64,000 bases of DNA from Rhynchopus sp. YZ270_cl-10 (taxonomy: Eukaryota; Euglenozoa; Diplonemea; Diplonemida; Diplonemidae). Position 1 is the stretch's first letter, and every line of letters starts with the position of its first letter. Positions 39,774 to 49,493 of the stretch are shown one piece after another. Location: positions 1,798,001 through 1,862,000 of the forward strand of contig OZ037838.1 of NCBI GenBank assembly GCA_964035575.1. The letters run 5' to 3'. Under the pieces are notes generated by a model. The model ran no database searches. It was not told where the DNA came from and was given only the letters and a program-made list of their open reading frames with translations. A program made the translations under genes and the position numbers.

Positions 39774-39825
39774 TTTTGTTACCTTTTTCTACTTGTTTCA
39801 GGGTTTTATCTCCTTATATGTTAGT

Positions 39826-40330
39826 GGTCCCTAGACCGGGTAAAATAAAAAAAAAAAATATTTACCCGGTCTGGGAAAAAAAAAAAAAATCCACCCGGTC
39901 AGGCCAAAAAAAAAAAATCAAAAGGGGGGTCCGGCGAATATAGGTCCAGTCCCGTCCAGTCCGGTCAATATCGGTTTTTTTTCCAGGCTTGGAAAAGTAG
40001 TTGTCCAAAAAAAATTTTTCAAAAAAAAAAAAAAATTTTTTTGAAAACTTGGTTGTATTAGTGTAGCCACCCTAGAGTGTGCTCCACTAGTTTTTTTTTT
40101 TGACAACTACTTTTTCAAGCCTGAAAAAAAATTTTTTTTGGGCTGACCTTGGGACCTTGTGTACCGAAAAATTCAAAAAACGGCAAAATTTTGATGTTTT
40201 GAGCATCTGTGGGTGAATCATATGCACTGCTACAGTGGCCTATTATTGGGTGTTTTCCTTAGCAAATTCCTTCACAAAACTCATTTTTGATTTTGGCAAA
40301 GGCAAATTTCAGGCCAAAAAAAAGTCACCC
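39826..40330. repeat. Dispersed repeat shared with 44560-45150
   Basis: The blocks GGTCCGGCGAATATAGGTCC, CCAGGCTTGGAAAAGTAGTT and the 'GTGAATCATATGCACTGCTA' stretch occur in the same order as at 44800-45150. Here a ~55-bp unique stretch with CTTGGTTGTATTAGTG separates them. Confidence 0.75.
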
Positions 40331-40614
40331 CTGGTAGTGGGTCCTTGGGTGTCCAAACATGCCAAAAGCACAAAAAAATTGATGTTTTGGCCTTCTGTGG
40401 GCACCTAAAACGCACTTCTCTGCCCAAAAAATGAATCATTCACATTTCAGAGGTCCTGCATGAAAATGCCCATTTGAGCCCAAATTTTCGGTTTTTTTTC
40501 AACATTTCTTCAACACAGGCCCCGCCAGGTGGTCCGGGCGTCCAAAAAAAAAAAATTTTTTTTTTTTGCGAAAAATTTTTTTTTCGACAACTACACGGTG
40601 GCCCATTCCTACCC
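40331..40614. other. AT-rich spacer
   Basis: Homopolymer-rich, with AAAAATTTTT palindromes; no gene seen. Confidence 0.4.
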
Positions 40615-40755
40615 TTAGGGTAGGGTCCGCGGGGGGTACCCAAGGGGGTACCCCCCAGACTACCCCATGGGGTACCCCCCAAATCTGAGGGGTACCCCAT
40701 GGGGTACCCCCCAGACTACCCCCGGGGGTACCCCCCGGGGTACCCCGCGCGGACC
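40615..40755. repeat. GGGGTACCCC palindrome cluster
   Basis: Repeated GGGGTACCCC cores with GGTCCGCGG joints, directly beside the 8-bp satellite. A sister cluster lies at 44098-44350. Confidence 0.8.
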
Positions 40756-40770
40756 CTGACTGGCACTGGG

Positions 40771-40984
40771 GGTACACAGGTACACAGGTACACAGGTACA
40801 CAGGTACACAGGTACACAGGTACACAGGTACACAGGTACACAGGTACACAGGTACACAGGTACACAGGTACACAGGTACACAGGTACACAGGTACACAGG
40901 TACACAGGTACACAGGTACACAGGTACACAGGTACACAGGTACACAGGTACACAGGTACACAGGTACACAGGTACACAGGTACA
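40771..40984 (+). repeat. 8-bp satellite (CAGGTACA), locus 2
   Basis: About 26 units. It is bounded on both sides by inverted CGCGCGGACCCT (40746) and AGGGTCCGCGCG (41008) and by GTGCCAG-type text, so it lies in the loop of an inverted repeat. Confidence 0.95.
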
Positions 40985-41189
40985 GCCAGAGTGCCAGAGT
41001 GCCAGAGTCAAGGGTCCGCGCGGGGTCCGCCCCCCGATGACATAACGAAGTATCGCTTGAAAATACCGTTCAATATATGTTGCTTGGTGTGCATGAAGAA
41101 GGACACACAAGGTATATCAAACGATAAATCAATCAGATAAACGTTACATCATCGGAAAATTGTTGGCACCGCCCCCCTGTCTTCGTATT

Positions 41190-42000
41190 TATTACCCCGT
41201 CGACAGGCCAAACAGTGTTGGGCTCAGAAGAAGCAGTGCAAGACAGTCACTGGGGATCAACATGAGAACCAACTCCCAACAACACAGGCTACCGAAGTAG
41301 CAGGTGGGGTGTTGCGGGTGTTTGGGGTGAGAAAATCGATTTTGGTAAGTTGCAGCAGAACATTCTTAAGTTCGCACTAGTCGAGAGAGGCTTACCCGCT
41401 GCAGTGAAGCAGTGCACCCATTTAAGGGTGGAGAAGCGTGACACGCACATACAAGTATGTACGTTACTTCAACAAAGGCTGAATTCTGGTAATTCTAAGG
41501 GATGTGAATTCAGCCACCACGCAGGTAGTGTTTTAAGGTTCCTCGCTTTGTGCTGCACAGCGGACTAATGACACAAAGGAGTTGCCCCCGCTCTCTTTCG
41601 CGCAAACTTAAGAAAATTCTGAAGTAACTACAACCTGGCGTGCGGGTACAGATGCATTGCTTTGTTCTTTCCTCAAAGTCATATCTGATCTCTCGGGTCT
41701 GTTCTAAAGTCAGTGTTTAGATAAGCATCCACTTGACTCGTTCTAACAACCGTTGAAATCTAGAACAAAACAATACGCTGCCCCTTCTCACACCAAGCCG
41801 CCATGCTTCAAGAGCATGCCCTGGGCAAAAATTACTGTGACAAAAATTGGTTTTCTGGGGGAACGCGATATTTCTTGTGCCTGCTGTAGTCCTCCGCAAG
41901 AGCAGAGGACAGACTTTCCGGATCCCGAAGCCAAATTTTTTGCACTAGCTATGCTCCCTAATGGCTATAGCAGTGACTGACTAAGAGTTTCATAATAATT
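41190..42000. repeat. Diverged fragment of the transposon-interior family
   Basis: GACAGGCCAAACA, CATGAGAACCAACTCCCA and GGGTGTTTGGGGTG match the centre of the 17265 element. 'GCACTAGCTATGCTCCCT' and 'AGCAGTGACTGACT' match 18397-18445 and, inverted, 25640. No terminal inverted repeats remain. Confidence 0.6.
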
Positions 42001-42436
42001 GAGGTGGTCTATGGGGTGGGTTAATGGAAAAATTGGTTTAAAAACCCAACTTTTGCGGTCGCCACCTGGTTTGAAATAATTGCACCAGCTCTTCCATCGG
42101 CACTGTTTCGCTGTCACGATGAAGGGTCGTCGGTTCGGGTACCTGTTGAGAGAAATTGAGTGCAAAAGTAGAGACTACAACAAAAAAAATCAAACAAACA
42201 AACAAGAAGCCGCTCCGTACCTCTTCCATGCAAAAAAGAAAGTAAAAGACTGCCCTTCCTCAGTCCGGAAGTAGCACCTCATCCGGTTCCCTGACGTAAA
42301 AGAGTTGTAGAGGTTACGAGATGCCATGATAAAAAAGTAAAAGTGACAATTTTGACAATAAAAATATGCTTCGATTGACATCCGAGCGGGACAAAGGCGA
42401 AAAGGGGGAGCGGGGGGGCACAGCAGAGAATAAGCC
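42001..42436. other. Spacer without supported gene
   Basis: Segment 42225-42330 (CTGCCCTTCCTCAGTCCGGAAG and following) recurs at 55300-55400. No gene seen. Confidence 0.45.
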
Positions 42437-43240
42437 CGGTCCCCGGTCCCCGCTCCCCGGTCCCTGGCCCCGGTCCCGGTCCCTGGTCCTGGTACTGGTC
42501 CTGGTCCCGGTCCCAGTACTGGTCCCGGTCCTGGTCCCAGTCCCGGTCCTGGTATCGGTCCCAGTCCCGGTCCTGGTACTGGTCCCGGTCCCGGTCCCGG
42601 TCCCGGTCCCGGTCCCGGTCCCGGTCCCGGTCCCGGTCCCGGTCCCGGTCCCGGTCCCGGTCCCGGTCCCGGTCCCGGTACTGGTCCTGGTACTGGTCCC
42701 GGTCCTGGTCCCAGTCCCGGTCCTGGTATCGGTCCCAGTCCCGGTCTTGGTACCGGTCCCGGTCCCGGTCCCGGTCCCGGTCCCGGTCCCGGTCCCGGTC
42801 CCGGTCCCGGTCCCGGTCCCGGTCCCGGTCCCGGTCCCGGTCCCGGTCCCGGTCCCGGTCCCGGTACTGGTCCTGGTACTGGTACTGGTCCCGGTCCCAG
42901 TCCTGGTACTGGTCCCGGTCCTGGTCCCAGTCCCGGTCCTGGTATCGGTCCCAGTCCCGGTCTTGGTACTGGTCCCGGTCCCGGTCCCGGTACTGGTACT
43001 GGTCCCGGTCCTGGTCCCAGTCCCGGTCCTGGTATCGGTCCTGGTCCTGGTACTGGTCCTGGACCAGGACCGGGACAGAGACCGGGACCAGTACCTGGTC
43101 CTGGTCCCGGTCCCCCACCCTCCCGCGCCCGGGTCCCCTCCCACTTTCGGGCGTTTTCACCACTGTTTTCTACATATTGTGTCCCAGTCCGGCTGAGAAT
43201 AACCCGGTCCCCGGTCCCCGGTCCCCGGTCCCCCCTACCT
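42437..43240 (+). repeat. GGTCCC/GGTCCT/GGTACT hexamer array
   Basis: Roughly 700 bp of hexamers in higher-order blocks; the order GGTACT, GGTCCC, GGTCCT, GGTCCCAGTCCC recurs. Long open frames in it (276-294 codons) are pure repeat translation. Its right flank (43110-43200) matches 26860-26945. Confidence 0.95.
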
Positions 43241-44097
43241 TATTCTCTGCTGTGCGGGGGGGTGTAAAAACCGGGGCTTAAAAACATACCTTGCAGCACT
43301 CGCTCGGCCTACTCTCCAGGTACGAGAACATCACTGCACGAACAATCCCACTGATACTGATACCTGCATTCTATTTGTTGCCACATGGTAAAAATGACCA
43401 AAACTTCGACCAATTTTTTTTTCTTCACAATTTGCTCATTGAGACTTTGGATTTTTTGGGCCATTTATGACCTACCACGCCCGATTTTGGGCGAGAAGAA
43501 AAAAAAATTTGGGTCAAAAATCGAGGCGTCTTTGGTAAAATCACGACTTTTCGGGCGCGAAACCACGTTTTAGACCCCCACAGATGCTCAAAAGTGCCAA
43601 ATTTTGCTTTTAATGGCCTCAAAGGATCACGGGAGCACCCCTCGTAATTACGAGGGCTCCCCACGCCGTGACGTCGTCATTGCGCGCGTAATTTCCCACG
43701 TATGCGGGCGTGGTTGGTCATAAAATGGCCCAAAAACCCCAAACAAAACCTCAGATTGACCAAATCGAGGAAAAATTGTCAAGTCGAAATTTCAGCCAAA
43801 ATACGGTCATTTTGGTTATACCCCGCGGTGTATGCAGTAGCTAGAACACGTACACAGCTAAGTTCCTAAGCGATTTCCTTCACATTTTTCATGAAAAATT
43901 GGTCAAAAATCGACTTGTCTTTGGTAAAAAAACCACGAAAAATCGGCTGCGCAAAACCACGTTTTAGACCCCCACAGATGCTCAAAAGTGCCAATTTTTG
44001 CTTTTAATGGCCTCAAATCGTCGAAATTAGGCCTATATAGGGCAAAAAAAAATTTTTGAGAGTCCCTTTCCCTGGGAGGCAATAGCCACCGGGTGTG
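43241..44097. other. Spacer with two copies of a 'GAGCATCTGTGGGGGTCTA' module
   Basis: 43560-43625 and 43950-44030 each carry, in inverse, the module also found at 17660-17710, 18650-18720, 56380-56450 and 56900-56975. No gene seen. Confidence 0.5.
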
Positions 44098-44355
44098 CAG
44101 GGGGTACCCCGGGGGGTACCCCCCAGGGTCCGCGGGGGTACCCCATGGGGTACCCCCGCGGACCCTGGGGGGTACCCCTCGGGGTACCCCAAACCCCCCA
44201 AAGGGTACCCCGCGCGGACCCTACCCAACCCTGTGGGGTACCCCCTGGGGTAGCCCACGCGAGGGGGTACCCCCCGCGGACCCTACCCTGCGTGGTACCC
44301 TACCCTGCGGGGTACCCCTTTTGGGGGTACCCCCGGGGGTACCCCCAAAAGGGTC
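44098..44355. repeat. GGGGTACCCC palindrome cluster
   Basis: At least ten GGGGTACCCC-like cores joined by GGTCCGCGG and GCGGACCCT. Confidence 0.8.
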
Positions 44356-44488
44356 TGCTGGGCCACCGTGTACTTTTCCAAGCCTGAAACCGATATTGAC
44401 CGATATTGACCAACATTGGCTTTTACTCTACGACGGACTCTCTTCAGATACCGACTATTTTTACGTAGAAAAAAAAATTTTTTTTTTC

Positions 44489-44930
44489 GACAACTACTTT
44501 TTCAAGCCTGGAAAAATTTTTTTTTTTCGGGCCTGACCTTGGGACCTTGTGCACCGAAAAATTCAAAAAAAACCAAAATTTTGGGGGGTCCGGCGAATAT
44601 AGGTCCAGTCCCGTCCAGTCCGGTCAATATCGGTTTTTTTTCCAGGCTTGGAAAAGTAGTTGTCCAAAAAAAAATTTTCAAAAAAAAAAAAAAATTTTTT
44701 TTTTTCGACAACTACTTTTTCAAGCCTGGAAAAAATTTTTTTTTTCGGGCCTGACCTTGGGACCTTGTGCACCGAAAAATTCAAAAAAAACCAAAATTTT
44801 GGGGGGTCCGGCGAATATAGGTCCAGTCCCGTCCAGTCCGGTCAATATCGGTTTTTTTTCCAGGCTTGGAAAAGTAGTTGTCCAAAAAAAAATTTTCAAA
44901 AAAAAAAAAAAAATTTTTTTTTTTGACAAC
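44489..44930. repeat. ~217-bp tandem duplication
   Basis: Two head-to-tail units running from CGACAACTACTTTTTCAAGC to the A/T run, nearly identical. A third, diverged unit continues to ~45150 and matches 40100-40318. Confidence 0.85.
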
Positions 44931-45150
44931 TACTTTTTCAAGCCTGAAAAAAAATTTTTTTTGGGCTGACCTTGGGACCTTGTGTACCGAAAAATTCAAA
45001 AAACGGCAAAATTTTGATGTTTTGAGCATCTGTGGGTGAATCATATGCACTGCTACAGTGGCCTATTATTGGGTGTTTTCCTTAGCAAATTCCTTCACAA
45101 AACTCATTTTTGATTTTGGCAAAGGCAAATTTCAGGCCAAAAAAAATCGC

Positions 45151-45351
45151 CGGGGGGCTTTGCCCCCCAAACCCCCCAGACCACCCTAACAACATCACAT
45201 TTCAGAAAAACATTGTTTTTTCGTTTTTGTTCACTTTCTTTTCTTCTCCCTCACACCTGTTTGCTGTGAATTAAATTTTTTCGTTTTTTCGCCTGGTCGC
45301 ATACTGCGAGTTTTCCTGGAAGCGCAGGAAAAATGACTGGGGAGTGTTGAA
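45151..45351. other. AT-rich spacer
   Basis: A short CGCCGGGGGGCTTTGCCCCC hairpin at 45148-45170; otherwise nothing recognised. Confidence 0.4.
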
Positions 45352-46168
45352 TTGCGTAACGCTTGGGGACCAAAATTTAACACTTGCCAAGAAATTTTTC
45401 CAATCAGACAAAACTCCTTCTAAACACCCGAAAAACACTTCAGTCCACATCTTCTGGGGTCCCGGGGTGGAAATGTATGGTTTTTACAGCTTTTAGGGGT
45501 CCTGGGAGGGTCCCAGACGTATTCATGAGGGAGGGAACCGCTTAAAATGCCCGAATTTACCTCTTTTTTAGGGTGCTTTTTCACCTTAAAAATTCAAAAA
45601 AAAGTTCTCAGATAAGCACAGAAGTGTCCAAACCCCCTCGGAACTACTCGCCAGACCCCCTGCGGGGTGGAGAATTATATTTGCGATCACTTTTTGGGCT
45701 ATTTTGCCCAAAATAATCCCGTGTCCCACTTTTGTCCCACTTGTCCCAAAATAGCCTAAAATACCCTATTTTGGGACAAGTGTAACAAAAGTGTAACATG
45801 AGGTTATTTTGGGCAAAATAGCCCAAAAAGTGATCGCAAATATAATTCTCCACCCCGCAGGGGGTCTGGCGAGTAGTTCCGAGGGGGTTTGGACACTTCT
45901 GTGCTTATCTGAGAACTTTTTTTTGAATTTTTAAGGTGAAAAAGCACCCTAAAAAAGAGGTAAATTCGGGCATTTTAAGCGGTTCCCTCCCTCATGAATA
46001 CGTCTGGGACCCTCCCAGGACCCCTAAAAGCTGTAAAAACCATACATTTCCACCCCGGGACCCCAGAAGATGTGGACTGAAGTGTTTTTCGGGTGTTTAG
46101 AAGGAGTTTTGTCTGATTGGAAAAATTTCTTGGCAAGTGTTAAATTTTGGTCCCCAAGCGTTACGCAA
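45352..46168. repeat. ~817-bp palindrome with almost no loop
   Basis: Mirror symmetry about ~45760, starting TTGCGTAACGCTTGGGGACC and ending with its inverse. Mismatches are few and confined near the centre (for example CCCGTGTCCCAC versus TGTAACATGAGG). The terminal GCGTTACGCAA is repeated once at 46169. A solo arm piece lies at 31475-31582. No coding capacity. Confidence 0.85.
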
Positions 46169-46637
46169 GCGTTACGCAATTTTGGGGTCTTTTTTCACAA
46201 AAAATCGATTTTTTTTGGACAAGAAATGCTCTGTGAAGGTCGTCAGGTGGTTTATTGGGATATATGGGTGGTCCCCAGGGCGATTTGCGGCCAGGCACGC
46301 CCATTTTAGTGGGTTTCTTCACCGAAATTTCAAAAAAATGGGTTTTGGACAGCAAAACGCCCTTGGTGGAACCCCCTTGCCTATATATAGTATACTGATG
46401 AGGGCTGCCGAAGGGTAAAAAAAGAGTTGTCTAGGAGAGGCAGCTCGAAACCACTAAAACGAGAGTCAGCCCAGAATCTGTATTTCTACGGATAGGGAGA
46501 GTATTCAAAATTCCCGTTTTTCCCTTTTTCCGTTTTTCCATTTTTGACCTTTTTAGACACCCTCATAATGCATTTAATACTAGGAGAGGTAAAATGTACT
46601 GGCTGTATCCTTCTCCTTTTTTGTACTGTTAGCCCAT
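46169..46637. other. AT-rich spacer
   Basis: No gene or clear repeat seen. Confidence 0.4.
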
Positions 46638-46831
46638 ATAAAAATGGCGCCGCAGACAAAGAAATTGGGGGTACAGCCCTGGATGGTGCAGGATTTTGTT
46701 GTCAATTTTTTTTTTCTTGCCCCCTGAAAACTCTTGCTTTTGAGAGTTTCGACCATTTCACCACACTGGTGGTGTGTCACCTACAGTGAAACCCACCAGA
46801 AACCACAAGAAAGCCCCCTAAGGAAAAAAGG
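46638..46831. repeat. Dispersed repeat, inverted partner at 58115-58303
   Basis: From GGCGCCGCAG through CTGGATGGTGCAGGATTTTG and GGTGGTGTGTCACCTACAG to CCTAAGG. The partner is the reverse complement with few differences. Confidence 0.85.
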
Positions 46832-46859
46832 AAAAATAACTATTTATTACTGTAAAATA

Positions 46860-46985
46860 AAGTAGACTTTATTTTACACGATATTTCCAGGTGCACGAGT
46901 GTGTATTTTTTTCCCGAGCGAAGCGAGGGGGAAAAAAATACACGAGTGCACCTGGAAATATCGAGTAAAATAGTGAAGTCTACTT
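46860..46985. repeat. ~126-bp hairpin centred on GAGCGAAGCGAG
   Basis: AAAGTAGACTT...CCAGGTGCACGAGTGTGTATTT reads inward to CCCGAGCGAAGCGAGGGG and back out to AAGTCTACTTT. The TTTATTTTAC motif of its left arm recurs three times near 47690-47740. Confidence 0.8.
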
Positions 46986-47179
46986 TTTTTTGCAGTGATA
47001 AGTTGTTTTATTTGTCTAGTAAAAACACGATATACGCAATCCTTCTTTAAAACGAATAAAATGATGTTGACCAAAGAGTGGAGAGGGTGTGGGTGGACTA
47101 CTACAAAAAACAGGGGCGACATAAGGGCACTGTTTCTCATGCGAACAATGAACAATAAAGTTGGGAGTACCCATTTTCC

Positions 47180-47572
47180 CAGGTACACAGGTACGGGTAC
47201 ACGGATCCACCGGTACTCAGGTACAGGTACACAGGTACACAGGTACACAGGTACACAGGTACACAGGTACACAGGTACACAGGTACACAGGTACACAGGT
47301 ACACAGGTACACAGGTACACAGGTACACAGGTACACAGGTACACAGGTACACAGGTACACAGGTACACAGGTACACAGGTACACAGGTACACAGGTACAC
47401 AGGTACACAGGTACACAGGTACACAGGTACACAGGTACACAGGTACACAGGTACACAGGTACACAGGTACACAGGTACACAGGTACACAGGTACACAGGT
47501 ACACAGGTACACAGGTACACAGGTACACAGGTACACAGGTACACAGGTACACAGGTACACAGGTACACAGGT
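47180..47572 (+). repeat. 8-bp satellite (CAGGTACA), locus 3 (longest)
   Basis: About 45 clean units after a degenerate left edge (47180-47225) with GGTACGGG and GGATCCACC variants. Open frames in it are repeat translation only. Confidence 0.95.
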
Positions 47573-47849
47573 CCCATAATCTTCGTACAGCTCCTCCATT
47601 TTCCAGCATACTTTTTTTTACGTGTTTTTTCGTGGTCCCTGGTGAAAAAAGTAGGGGAAACCCTCTTCTCCAGTGTGAAAAACTTTATTTTACGGAGTAA
47701 AACTTTATTTTACGGAGTAAAACTTTATTTTACAGCTCCATAGAAAACCCTCGTGTGAGCTGTAAAATAAAGTCCACTTTATTTTATTCGTTTTATAGAG
47801 GGATTGCACTTATAAAGTTGGGTGATCTATGAACGGGGAGAGAGTTTTT

Positions 47850-48058
47850 CACTAGCTCTCAGTAAGCTCTCACAGGCTCTCACAGACTCTCACAAGCTCT
47901 CACAAGGTCTCACAGGCTCTCACAAGCTCTCACAGGCTCTCACAGACTCTCACAGACTCTCACAAGCTCTCACAGGCTCTCACAAGGTCTCACAGGCTCT
48001 CACAGCTCTCACTAACTCTCACTAAGCTCTCACAGGCTCTCACAGGCTCTCACTAATT
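47850..48058 (+). repeat. CTCTCACAGG/CTCTCACAAG array, left block
   Basis: About 20 units of 10-11 bp (CTCTCACAGG, CTCTCACAAG, CTCTCACTAA). Confidence 0.9.
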
Positions 48059-48211
48059 CTGAGGGGTTTTTTGTTAGTGGTGTGGTGTGGCTGGCAACAT
48101 GTATTCTGTGGTGGTTAAACGTGAAATATTCCTTCTTCAATGGATTTATTGGGTGTATGTTATACTGGGACAACGTGGTCAGATCACTCTTCAGACCACC
48201 TGGCGTTTGTA

Positions 48212-48395
48212 TTGTGTATACTGTGTATACTGTGTATACTGTGTATACTGTGTATACTGTGTATACTGTGTATACTGTGTATACTGTGTATACTGTGTAT
48301 ACTGTGTATACTGTGTATACTGTGTATACTGTGTATACTGTGTATACTGTGTATACTGTGTATACTGTGTATACTGTGTATACTGTGTATACTGT
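48212..48395 (+). repeat. 9-bp array (TATACTGTG)
   Basis: About twenty perfect 9-bp units between the two CTCTCACAGG blocks; all three frames are open because 9 is divisible by 3. Confidence 0.95.
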
Positions 48396-48400
48396 AGGTC

Positions 48401-48657
48401 ATCAGCTCTCAGTAAGCTCTCACAGCTCCCACTAGCTCCCGCTAGCTCCCACTAACTCTCACTAACTCCCAGTAAGCTCTCACTAGCTCTCAGTAAGCTC
48501 CCACAGCTCCCACTAGCTCTCACTAGCTCTCAGTATGCTCTCACAGGCTCTCACAAGCTCTCACAAGGTCTCACAGGCTCTCACAAGGTCTCACAAGCTC
48601 TCACAGGCTCTCACAGACTCTCACAAGGTCTCACAGGCTCTCACAAGCTCTCACAGC
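48401..48657 (+). repeat. CTCTCACAGG array, right block
   Basis: About 25 units, with more CTCCCACTAG variants near its left edge. Confidence 0.9.
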
Positions 48658-48998
48658 CTGTTACGTGTCCCACGGAGACGATCATAGATCACCCAAAAGT
48701 GTTTTTACTAGACATATAAAAAATCTAAAATCCAGAATTTCATGTTCTCGGTCCCACTTAGGAACTTCCCTGCTCCCAAGACCCCCCCCCTTTTTTTTCG
48801 GACTTTTGATTATCTGGTCACTTCTGGTCACTACTTTTGGTATTTTCGGGCCTCCAGGATGTTTTCCGGGAGGTCTTGGGTAGTGACTACAAATACCACA
48901 ACAAATATAAAATAGTCAAGGGTCCATTTTTAGCACCCTCTATCTTCTATACCTTCTTTTCGTCAGAAAAGAATGTACATGAAACAAGCTTTTTATTT
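48658..48998. other. Spacer without supported gene
   Basis: AAATTCATGTTCTCGGTCCCACTTAGGAACTTCC-type text here (48725-48775) recurs inverted at 58040-58085. No gene seen. Confidence 0.4.
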
Positions 48999-49051
48999 CA
49001 GCTCCACTTTCGTGGCTCATGTTTGTGTTCTTCATATTTTTCTCCGTGCAT
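48999..49051 (+). promoter_or_regulatory. Conserved leader block, copy 5
   Basis: TTTTATTTCAG plus the full block to CTCCGTGC, 495 bp before the receptor start at 49494. Confidence 0.55.
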
Positions 49052-49453
49052 AAGCGATTCTACACATCATCGTGACATCATCATAAGAAATAACGTTGAG
49101 AGGCGCATGTCATTATGACGTGGTACCACGTGTCAATCTGCTTGTACGGTTTTGCTATTAAATTTCTTTAAAATCAGTTTTGCGAAGTAAACATAATGTA
49201 TAGTGGTGTACTCAACTCTTTGTGTTCTTACTTCTTTCGAAACTCAATATGGTAGACAGAACTATTCCTCGCTGTTGCATGTGTCGCTCTCATGCAGGAG
49301 GTACAAGGAGCTATCTCCGCGCCGTTTTCAATCACAATACTTTTTGTGGCGCTCATAGCCAGTACACATTGCGTGCCATGTGGCAGGCCATTTGACCCAC
49401 CGCAGGAAGGCTGCTCTTTCATCAGTGCTGTTGCAATAGTGCTGCTGACACAC

Positions 49454-49476
49454 ACCTTTCCCACCCCACCCTGCAG
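49454..49476 (+). promoter_or_regulatory. Polypyrimidine-AG acceptor before receptor gene 4
   Basis: Same tract as the other three genes. The CA repeat after it is a few units longer, giving 17 nt to the ATG. Confidence 0.6.
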
Positions 49477-49493
49477 ACACACACACACACACC

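Noticed and set aside
42279-43196. Long open frames reading as VPVPVP, GTGTGT or DRDRDR
   Set aside because: These are translations of the GGTCCC hexamer array, open on both strands because a 6-bp unit has no stops.
46874-47700. Long frames reading as CVPVYLCT or HRYTGTQV
   Set aside because: These are translations of the 8-bp satellite; the same peptides appear at every satellite locus.
47850-48657. CRISPR-like direct repeats
   Set aside because: Units are contiguous with no unique spacers, and the genome is eukaryotic. They are simple tandem repeats.
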